NCBI GenBank assembly: GCA_030704615.1
Contig: CM060731.1
Coordinates: 558,001 to 622,000, forward strand
Direction of reading: 5' to 3'
DNA: 64,000 nucleotides
From: Takakia lepidozioides
Taxonomy: Eukaryota; Streptophyta; Takakiopsida; Takakiales; Takakiaceae
Shown here: in pieces, positions 46,931-56,084 of the stretch
How positions within the stretch are numbered: the first letter of the stretch is position 1
Layout of the letters: each line of letters starts with the position of its first letter
Notes under the pieces: generated by a model
The model's database searches: none
What the model was told of the DNA's origin: nothing
The model's input: the letters and a program-made list of their open reading frames with translations, nothing else
Translations under genes and position numbers: made by a program

Positions 46931-48118
46931 GGGCCACCCACAAAATCACGCCATAGGTGCTTCTCTCATGCTCGAGCAAAATCGATGGCCAAAAACCAGT
47001 GATGAAGTAACCATGATCCCACAAATTGATGGGCAATGAAATGAGCAGGTCAGTTAGGGTTTTTAGGAAGGAATGTCACCCCAAATTGACCGAACACAAC
47101 GCCAAACAAACGCATTGGGTGATTCTCTCATGCAAAAATCGTGCCACAAACATCCATACACCCCAAATGAAAGATTCCAAGCAATGCGCGCGAAAATGAA
47201 TGCCACTAGCTGCATCGCCGCCATACAATCCTCATGGGTGGGCTGCATTAGCACCAACACCCTACAAATTCAACACACACCCTGCAAACAGTTGGGCCCG
47301 CGCATAGGAGAGACCTCTCGAGCCCTGAGATTGTCGCCCTCGCCGCAAAGCTCCATCCAGCCCGCCAGCCACGGGCCCGAGGCGATGGCCGAAGCTGCCA
47401 TCACCGTCGATTCCAGGTTAGGGAATAGGCCTGGAAAATCCCAGACCTGCGTCTGCCGCCCTGCCCCTGTCGGGCATTCAAGGGGTTTGGGGAAGCGTGC
47501 CGCCCCATATTTTCTAGGGTATATTTCTTTCACCCTAACCTGACCCAGGTTGCCATGTCAGCAACTTGGGTAGGTTTGGGGGGCCAAAATGGCCTCAAAA
47601 AGCTGAGTTGGCCCCCTTCCCATTGGTCCAGACCCATACCCCTTAAAGCATTGACCGATTGGCCAATGCCGTATGAAGGGGGACCCGATTTTCTATCGAT
47701 TGAGCCCAAAAAAGGCCAAATCAGCCTTAACCACAAGAAGTTATGGTTGGTTAAGCAACCCCAAGCGACCCATTTTGGGCACTTAAGGGTTAATATATCA
47801 AACTCTTATACGTTGAAACTCTTTACATTGGTATCATATTTGGTATATGTACATAGCCATGTATTGGCACCAACATCCACAAAGAGGGACAATCCCGCTT
47901 TTAGGGCAAGGGCTTCGTGACTTCCTCTCTCTCTCTCCCTCTCTCGTTCTCCCTTAGGTTTATCTCGTGCTTAGGCCTTACCATGGGCAAAGGATAGACA
48001 GACTGGCAACATGTATTTTCAGCTTATAATTTTATATGCATATATGTATAATTTGAATATGTACATATATATACATATATATATTATATATATAATAAGT
48101 TAAAAATTATAGATTACA

Positions 48119-51100
48119 ATTTCTCCGATCAAGTTTTTGATGCATGGCTTCACAAGGCCACATTCTGGAGCCAGGTTTGTTGCATAAACAAACACGTTTT
48201 GTTCTCTTGTTGGGCATCCTTGTGGGTTTCTGGTGGTTTACTGAAAGCAAAATATCTTGTCTCAGATGGAGAAAAGGGCTGTCTCTGTGCTAGCAAAATC
48301 CATGTCTGATTACAACATCGACATTTCTAAGCCTGTTGTCTCATTCAAGGCTTACATTCAGAAATGGAAGGCATAGTGTGGAAGCATGGATTCTGAAGGG
48401 AGTTTGATAAAGATGGAGATATCCTTCGTTCGCATGATTTCGGTACGCAATACAATGGGGAAGTAGCCATGAAGCGAGTTATGTACATGTATGCTAAACC
48501 CATGTTTTCATGTGGCAAGTTTATGCATGACAGTTGGGCAAGGGAATTGGGTGTTGAAGTGCTTAGGAGGATGCAGGCGCTTGTGTTGACGCGCAAGCAT
48601 CATCATAGGCACTCTAACACCCTCTAGTTTGCAGTTCAACGCTAATTGAGTAAACATTGTCGGTAGGAGGTGAGTAGGAGGTAAGAGACATTATGTGGGT
48701 GTTGGAGTGCCAGGCAGGATGTTTGTGTTAACGCAAGCATCTTTGGCACTCCAGCACCCTCTCTCTGCAGTTTCTCCTATGGGAGTTGAGTAGGAGCTGG
48801 GATTGTAAGAGTGTGTGTTGGAGTGCCAAGGATGATGCATCATCGCTAGCACTACAACACCCACTATTTTCAAGTTCAAACATTGCTTGCGTCAACACAC
48901 ACACTCTGAGGTGGCGGGGAACTGACAATATTGTTTCGGTGGGAAGCATGCCAGATCTAGGATGGTCATTTTCACACCATTTGTACTCTCCACAGTGCTT
49001 GCATCAACGTAAGCATCTTTTTGGTGTGTTCGCAACTCTGTTTGGCCTCTGTTGGTTCCTTATTCCATATGTGGCCTTCCTCTTGAAAGGTACATCTACT
49101 CAATACTCATTCCAAGGAAGATCATGAGTTTGTACCTGGATTTCATTGACACATGGGCCAACCCTTCCACGAAGAAAACAAGGTTTATCACAAGAATTCT
49201 GTCCGACTAGTCCAGGTCCCATTTCAAGGACTGTGGGTGGTACTTAGACTGCATACGGGAATATCAGACACCCATACAGGATAACCTCATGAGGAGCCTC
49301 AATGACAATGCTTCGGCAATTGCTCCCCCAGCCTCTCGGATGCTCAATTGCAGGAGAGAGATCTTGGGGCTCCCTGGTAGGGGGGAGACCACAAAAAAGT
49401 TGGAACAAAAGAAGGGGAAAGACCCCATAGCCTCCCAAATCCCTCCCAACCCGATCCAATACAAACTGAGGCTGCATAAAAACCGAAGAAGGACGAAAGG
49501 TAGAACTAAGAGCCATTGAACATCCATATGAGGCTTGTCCCCATCCAAGCAGAGTTGTTGGCAGTCAGTTCCAACATAAGACTATGAACAAATGTTTTTT
49601 GGACATGATGGCCTCTCGCGGGTGGGAGCCAAAATAGAGAAGTCAGCCACTTGGGAGAATTTATCCTCTTTCCTTACTTTGGTACAACCTCCACTATATT
49701 ACATTTTTCCGTTCTTTTCTGACATGTTTGTTTTTTCCTGTATAGAGGTGGGCTCGCTGGTTTCTATCATATGACGTAGGCTGCTAGAGATCCAGCATAG
49801 GTGAAGTGTGAGAAGAAGTCATTCGCAACCGAGAGCTCGTAATTGTGGACATACCTGATGGCCTCCCTGTTCCCGATGTCCCTCCACTTGGAACTACCCC
49901 TAGTTGGAATTCTTGGGTCGACTGTTACTGGCTATGGGTCTTCAAGTGGTTTTCTTGGCTGACAATGTAAAGTATTGCTATCAGTTGGCTAGTTTCCTGA
50001 AGTCCGCAGGCATGAAGATTATAAAAACGCGGAATGGCCCTTGACGAAGGGAACTTTCCAAGCCAAAAGGTTCTCTGTTCATTTCAAAATTTGTGTGCTT
50101 TCGGAGTTCCTGGAGGTTGTTTTGAGTTTCCACTTGCTGGTTTTAGGTTTCCATTTCATAGTTTCCATTTTCCATTTCGAGTTGCCAATTTCATGGTTTT
50201 GGAGGTTGTTTCGAGTTCACAATGTCAACCTTCTGGTTTTGTGCCCTCATGTATTTATTCCATGTGTTTTGTTTGCAGACCTGCGCTTTTGATGCACATT
50301 GTCTTGTGCGTATCCGGCCCCCTTCCACATGACCATCTTTCGTTACAGAGTTCACAGTTTGGGATGGGGGGGGGGGCAGGCATATTGATCCCACTTACGA
50401 TCTTGTAGATGATGACTTCAACTACAACTACGTTAACTCCAACGTCACGCCTCACATTGAGGCGGACATCGGGTGTTCCTTGGAGAGGTGCACGGGAGAA
50501 GAGTCCGGCCTTGATTCAAACTCTGATCGAGTCTTACAAGTAGCCTGCACGGCACACAAGTTGTTGACCTGACCTTGTCCACATGTACATAGCACTTCAT
50601 ATTTCAGTCTTGTAGTTTCGATTATGTAACTTTCAAGTGCCACATATCCCTCTGAGCTTTTTTCATTTGTTGTGTTTCGGTACAGGAGCTTCTTTCCATG
50701 CTTGCAAGGCAGCAGGGAGGTATATCTTTGCATTTGAGGGTGATGCAGATTTATATGCTCATGTCATAGCTCCTCTCCACGAGGGCTCTTCTTCTGGCAC
50801 ATAGATAGAGGATGTTGTCATTACCGAGCCCTTGTCACTGCAAGATATGGAAATTGAGGACCATTTCTTCTGTGAGTAAGTCTGCACCTCTTGTGGTTGT
50901 TCGTTTTGCGCCATCACACTGTTTGTTTGTTTTCGTTGTGGGCTCTCCTCAGCACTTCTAACATTGCACCGTTTTGGGAATTTTCATGCCATGTATTGCA
51001 GTAGTATTTCTCCATCCTTGCGGATTTTTATTTTTTTTGGCCAACCCAGACTTTTTTCCAAGTCCTCCAACTGCTTTTCGCTTGCCAGATTACACGGAGG

Positions 51101-51840
51101 CACTACCCCACAGTTTTGTCTTGTTGCTTCGCCATTTCCACTTATCATCCACGACAAAAGTGTTCATTTCTACCACAGCTAGGGTGTTCATAGATAGTAG
51201 TGTCTCAGAATCAGAGCGCTATTCAAATAACAGTTGACCCTCATTTTCCAACTATTGAAAATTGACTCTATATTTCATTTGAATGAGCAGTTCTTTCTTG
51301 GTATTGCAATGTCAGCATCGTCTTTTCCTGTGTCACTCACTGTCTATTTTCGCGCCTCTCATCCATACAACCTATATACAATACAGTTCATCCGCAAACT
51401 CAACGCCCATCGACATTTCAAATAGTTCTGAATTACCCTGTAAACCTGTGCATCTTCTCCACCATTGCCTTCACGTCATCGCATATGCCCAAATCTCCCA
51501 CTGCAATGTTTTAGGTTTGTGGCTATGCTGCCTAGGATTTTTGCCTTGAAAAACATTGGTTGAGTTGCAATATTTATGAACTGGTGGCCCTATTTGTTCC
51601 TTTATCAAAGGCACGGTCATAGGTTTAATGTCGATAATGCTTCCGCGGTTATAGGCCCACCTGACGACTCAACTTATGTCAGACCGTGAGTAGAAAAATG
51701 CTTGAACGACTTCACAGGCTCACTTGAGTTGCTCACATTCTAGCATTCACGTTTGGTCGAGAGCCAGATTGTCCTACATCCATTCGCAGATACGTTCCTA
51801 CAGTCCTCAACCCTGATGATCCAGACGCGCAGAGTTGTTT
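48119..51840. other. Decayed repeat DNA without recognisable gene
   Basis: Short frames occur on both strands (for example 49244-49548 minus and 50034-50408 plus), but none carries a known domain. The tract 50105-50225 repeats GAGTTTCCA and TGGAGGTTGTTT(C/T)GAGTT words. It probably includes the eroded body of the gypsy-like element whose integrase end follows. Confidence 0.4.
48550..48868. repeat. Array of three related hairpins
   Basis: Three units each pair a GTGTTGGAGTGCC-like arm with a GGCACTCCA(G/A)CAC-like arm about 45 bases later: arms from 48551 and to about 48613, from 48699 and to about 48758, and from 48814 and to about 48863. The second is the best (GTGTTGGAGTGCCA against TGGCACTCCAGCAC). 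The loops of the first two hold a TTGTGTT(G/A)ACGC..CAAGCATC word. They look like head-to-tail copies of one inverted repeat. Confidence 0.65.
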
Positions 51841-52180
51841 AAGAAAGTCATGCCCATGGCTTTCGAGAACCTTGCAATTGCACAACATCGCAATACGTTG
51901 AGGTATGTCACTACATGTGGTGGGGGCTATCGTCCTAGGGTTCGGAGGTTTAACCTTGGTGACTATGTTTATCTACAGCAGACTGCTCCTTCGACCTTGG
52001 ATGTGACTGCATGACGTATTGTTTTGAGCGTTCGAGAGATGTTGCCCTCAGGAATCCTGATTTTGGAGGGTCGGGATGACGTGACTTGGAAGGACCGTGT
52101 GCGTAGTTGTACGTCATGTCACCTTCCCAACGTTGATGGCAGGATTGACCCAAATCTAATAATGGTACATGCATGTTTGC
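51841..52180 (+). mobile_element. Ty3/gypsy-like integrase C-terminal remnant
   Basis: One frame reads NLAIAQHRNTLRYV, a GGGYRPRVRRFNLGDYVYLQ block, then after a single TGA (52012-52014) VREMLPSGILILEGRD and CHLPNVDGRIDP. That is the order seen at the C-terminal end of gypsy integrases: an Arg/Gln-rich helix, the GDYVYL barrel strand and the LPSG turn. RT and catalytic domains upstream are not recognisable. Confidence 0.6.
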
Positions 52181-52631
52181 GGTGTATAATATGTGAATTT
52201 GCCAGAGGGGCAGCTACCATGTGAGTGTGTGATTGATGCTCAAGAGGTTGGCACATTGGATGCTTGAAGCCACCTCTTGAGATGGTTCCTAATGAGAATT
52301 GGTTATATCTACGCTGCATTTGATAGTGGTGATGGATACAACCATGGTGGCTAGGACCACCGATCTACGCAGTAGTTCTTTTCTTGTAAATGATGTAATT
52401 ACTCCAAGTTCACGGATTGTAAGAAGACGACTAACGATGGGGCTACTTTTGTACCCGGCCTCTTGATCTATCGAATTTTAGTACAATAAGGATAGTAGTA
52501 GAGGACCTAACGATGTTGTGGCTATCATTACATCTTGTAGCTATCTGGAGTTAGAGGGACCTAACCACCAGCTAGGGGCGCGATTGTGGCAGATTAATTT
52601 GTTGTTTACATATGTGTTGTGTGGTTTGGAT

Positions 52632-53689
52632 CAGTGTTGTGCGGGTATATTGATTTCAATATACCCTTAGGGTATAAGTAAATGATTTTTGTCCAATCAT
52701 TTACCCTCCGGGTATGGATAAATTAACTTAAGATTTCTATATAACCCCCGGGTATGGATATATATGCCAAAAATATACCCTGAGGGTATGAATAGTTTCC
52801 GGGTATGGATAGTTATTTCAATTAATATATAATTTAATGGTTTTAAAGAATACATGATGTTCTTCAATATGTACAAAACACAAAAAAAACAATCTAGGGT
52901 AAAAGAGAAAATTGATAAGATATTGCATAATATTTTGGTGTTAATTTCCAATGCAAGATGGAGGAGGTTTGAGATTAAAAAAAAATCACATCGGCTGGTA
53001 GCTCAGCTGGAAGTGCATAGTGTGTGGCGATATGGTGGTTCGGGGTTTGAACCCGCTACCTTGCCCCGTGTGTGGGATTGTTCGTGACGGTACGTCTGGG
53101 CGTTGATCGTCCTATAGGTCTCATGGTCCATAAATGAAAGGGGGTTAATCTTTCCCGCTCCTCAAGGGCCTGAATTGTGGGCTGTCGCTCCCAGGTTTCC
53201 TGCGGTGTAAAATTTAAAAATTAAAAAAAAAAAAAAAAAAAAAAAACCCCTTCAAGGACCTAAATTGTGGGCAGGTTTCCTTATATATATATGTGCGAGA
53301 TTTGAAGAGGTTATATGATATTTTAGGAATGATATATATGTAGCATTTGTTTTAGTTGTGATTGGAGCTTTCTTATAGCTCAAGGCGTCCTAACAACACA
53401 ACAAAAAGAGAAAAGACCTAGCACACAAAGGCTATGAAGGCACGTAAAGGCCCTTATATACCCTGATTAGATTTACTCTTCATTTTAACATATCCCCTTC
53501 AGAAAAGTAGGGTATGTTGAGCGTCTTGATGCAGGGTAAATATAAGGATAAGGGTATATCATAAAAATATACCCTGATAGAAGGGTATACATCCGGGTAC
53601 CTAAACTTGCTACACCAGGGCATATATATAATATACCCTGATATACCCGTCGGGTATATCGGGGTAATTTATATACCCGCCCAACACTG
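52632..53689. mobile_element. hAT-like non-autonomous element, GGGTATA-rich
   Basis: The left end CAGTGTTGTGCGGGTATAT (52632-52650) and the right end, read inward, CAGTGTTGGGCGGGTATAT (53689-53671) form a 19-bp inverted repeat with one mismatch. CAGTG starts are typical of hAT ends. The flanks GTTTGGAT and GTTGGACA look like an 8-bp duplication with one base lost and one changed. A related flank without the insertion exists at 54522-54613. The interior is full of GGGTATA/TATACCC words that can pair with each other. It has no transposase. A SINE has landed inside. Confidence 0.7.
52991..53246 (+). mobile_element. tRNA-derived SINE with poly(A) tail
   Basis: The head contains an A box (TAGCTCAGCTGG, 52999-53010) and a B box (GGGTTTGAACC, 53043-53053), 32 bases apart as in tRNA genes. 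An unrelated body of about 165 bp follows, with a 24-A tail at 53223-53246. Pol III transcription and LINE-mediated retroposition are the expected mechanism. Directly after the tail, 53247-53281 repeats a piece of the SINE body (CTAAATTGTGGGCAGGTTTCC), so a second partial unit is attached. Confidence 0.82.
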
Positions 53690-53739
53690 GTTGGACAACA
53701 ATGTAGTTGTGTCGCGATACAGATACGCACAACAGCTGT

Positions 53740-54521
53740 CAAGTTCAATTAATTATAGTGTGAAACTAACTGAAATATATCTGATTATTTGTATTTAATA
53801 TTTGTAATTACTTCAAGTGTTAAGTCAAGTGTCAAGTTTATCTTGACACCTGAAACGTCTTATCCTCACAGAGTGTGTGAATGTACTTGTGGAGGGAGAG
53901 TAGATGTTCTGGGGTGGAGTCCCGATCAGGGTTTTTTTTTTCATTTTGGCTAAGAAGCGTAGATGGGTACAAAATTTGAAGGCTAAGTGCAAAGGTGGCG
54001 ATGACATAGATGCTTAGCTAAAAATCAACTGGCTACAGGCTATTTCATTTGCATGCAATATGGCGATTTGAGCCCACTCACAATCTGAAATCTAAAATAA
54101 TTAATCAAAGAAGTCCAAAGATGGCCAGCAAAAACCATAGCCTCAATTTCAAATAGCAAAGGTCCAGGTCGTGCTCCATGGCGAGATCTCCACCGTTGAT
54201 CGCGCAATGGGGCGACAGCCGCTAGATGTAGGGCTGTGGGGAACGTGTATTTCCGGCGCAACACGCATGTTCCCTTGCAGCTTTCTAGCACCAGCCCGTG
54301 CGCACGCCCCTATTTTCTGGCGCATTTTTTGTTTTTTTTCCCAGGATTTTACATAGGGTTGTCGCAGCCCTTTGTTTTTTATCGCTTTTAGGCTCCATTT
54401 CGCCTAAAAAAGAAGCGCTGGTCCCCATAGCTTGGGGTGCCCCATGCTTGACTACCTATTGAGTGATTGAGTTTATGTTTTATGTATCATGTAACAGTGA
54501 CTTTTAATAGTTTAGAAATCT
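53740..54521. other. Intergenic repeat DNA
   Basis: No gene recognised. Short frames near 53825-54291 (minus) carry no motif. Confidence 0.4.
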
Positions 54522-54613
54522 ATTGTGGCATACTAGTTTGTTGTTTGCATATGTGTTGTATGGCTTGGAAAACGATATAGTTGTGTAGTGATACGGATAC
54601 GCACAACCGCTGA
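54522..54613 (+). repeat. Paralogue of the hAT-like element's flanks (empty site)
   Basis: The words TTGTTTGCATATGTGTTGTATGG and AGTTGTGTAGTGATACGG/ATACGCACAACCGCTG align with 52583-52630 joined to 53690-53738, without the 1-kb insertion in between. Confidence 0.65.
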
Positions 54614-55081
54614 CGTGCCAGTGTTTCGGAATCAAGCATGAACATTTAGCTCCATATTGACAATAAAATGGGATGGTCAAAAGACTGATTCGTTCACTCA
54701 AAGAGTGCATGATCACGATGAGTTCACGGAGAAAAATGAATGGGACATAGATCTTTATAAAGCAGCATTTGGCTATAGAGTGGGGATACAGCTTCTTGTT
54801 TTCGTTCAAGGTACTAATAGGAAGGTCAATGCGGTTGGGAGTGGCACTACAACAGATGAGCGTTTTTATGACTTCACATATGACTATTTTTTCAGTCTTA
54901 TATGCGTTCATGACTACATCACTCTGTAGTGAAAAAAACCCTGTCATAGCGACTAGTCTATAGGACTGCGTTTTGCAAGTCATATCCATGACTGCTTGCG
55001 TGGCACCTGGAGTCCTGCTGCAGAGAGGGTTGCAGTCACAACTATATGACTAATATATGACTACATTGTCTGTTGAGCGCT

Positions 55082-55470
55082 GCCTACATGGAGAGGCTTC
55101 AGCGGGACATGTGCGCCACTGCGCAAGCGACACGTCATGCATTCGTCAGGGGATCATATGACTATATGTCTGCAAAGTGATGCCTACATGGAGAGGCGAC
55201 GGATGGACACGTGCGCCACTGCGAATTTGACATGTCACGACTTCTTGCCATGATCATATGACTACATGTCTGCACAGTGATGCCTACATGGAGAGGCGCT
55301 AGCGAGACACGTGTGCTATGGCAGATTTCACACGTGGTGACTACATGACTCGCTCATATGACTACAGGGATGTCTACATGGAGAGATATTAGCGGGACAC
55401 CTGTTGCACTTGAGATGTGACATGTGACACACAGACAAAATATATGACTAGCATATATGACTACGGATCT
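55082..55470. repeat. Minisatellite, about 100 bp x 4, subterminal in the CACTA element
   Basis: Units starting at 55082, 55182, 55282 and 55372 each open with G(C/T)CTACATGGAGAG. They carry (G/A)GACA(C/T)GTG and CATATGACTA words and are 90-100 bp long. The ATATGACTA word also occurs around 54885, 55050-55070 and 55445-55465, and in inverted form in intron 1 of the transposase gene. Confidence 0.8.
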
Positions 55471-55479
55471 TTACACGTG

Positions 55480-56084
55480 GTGAAAATATGGATAAAGAAT
55501 GTCGTGTCATATACTGCCACGTGTTCTGGTTTGAGCAAGAGTGATGCCACGTGTCATCAAGATTGTTTTCCGAAATAGTTTATATTTTTAATGTTCATAT
55601 TTTAATTTTTAGTTTTCATTTAATATTTAAAAGAACAGGGAGATTGCAGCCTTGGATTTTTTTTAATGGTATTTTTTTAATATTATTATTTAAAATGAAA
55701 GTGAATTAAATGATTTAAAATCTTCATTACATGGTGAAATTCCAACATGAAAACAGAATGGATCCCTCCTGCATACTATCAACCACAAGGAGAATGAAAA
55801 TAGTCAACTACAAGGCAATACAAGCCCTATAAATCACATTACAAAAATCCAAATGAGACCAATATCCCAATGGACACCTCAAAAGCCACAAGGTCAAAAA
55901 ATCCATGCCTCAAAAGGCCAGCCAAAAACAAGCAAGCCCACACATGGGCTGAATTGTTGTAGCTAGTATGTTCTAGTGCTATTAGAATCAAGAACTCTGT
56001 TAAACAGTGCAATACTGACTATCCCTTCCGCAGCTCCATAAGTTTCAGTAACTTTAGACTCCAAAGTGTTGTCTGGCCAACCAC
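55480..56084. other. AT-rich stretch, 3' side of the minus-strand CACTA gene
   Basis: Poly(T)/poly(A)-rich DNA with no open frame of note; it probably contains the 3' UTR and poly(A) signals of the TNPA-like gene. Confidence 0.4.

Larger units (their letters stand above)
44896..47789. mobile_element. Non-autonomous TTAA-target element (piggyBac-like ends)
   Basis: The element starts CCCTTAAGTGCCCAA (44896-44910) and ends TTGGGCACTTAAGGG (47775-47789), a perfect 15-bp terminal inverted repeat. It is flanked by TTAA at 44892-44895 and 47790-47793. The homologous repeat at 2433-2436 has a single TTAA and no insertion, which is a natural empty-site control. TTAA duplication and CCC...GGG ends are the hallmarks of piggyBac elements. 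No transposase-like frame is present (longest about 156 codons, without motifs), so it would be mobilised in trans. The data also allow a TA duplication with the ends extended to ACCC...GGGT, as in Tc1/mariner; TTAA is self-complementary, so the two readings cannot be told apart here. Kolobok also uses TTAA. Confidence 0.8.
44734..48118 (+). repeat. Dispersed repeat unit X, second copy, split by an insertion
   Basis: The left part 44734-44895 and the right part 47794-48118 together match 2272-2726 end to end, including AGAATTATCAAAAATAATAT, TTGAAGTTGGGATGT and GGCAAAGGATAGACAGAC. The two parts abut exactly at a TTAA, where the 2894-bp element lies. Confidence 0.88.

Noticed and set aside
49244-49548. 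Minus-strand frames of 90-94 codons
   Set aside because: Two overlapping frames in decayed repeat DNA without motif or splice signals.
52991-53075. Possible tRNA gene (A and B boxes)
   Set aside because: The fold lacks a clean acceptor stem and the sequence continues into a body with a long A-tail, so it is a tRNA-derived SINE rather than a functional tRNA.
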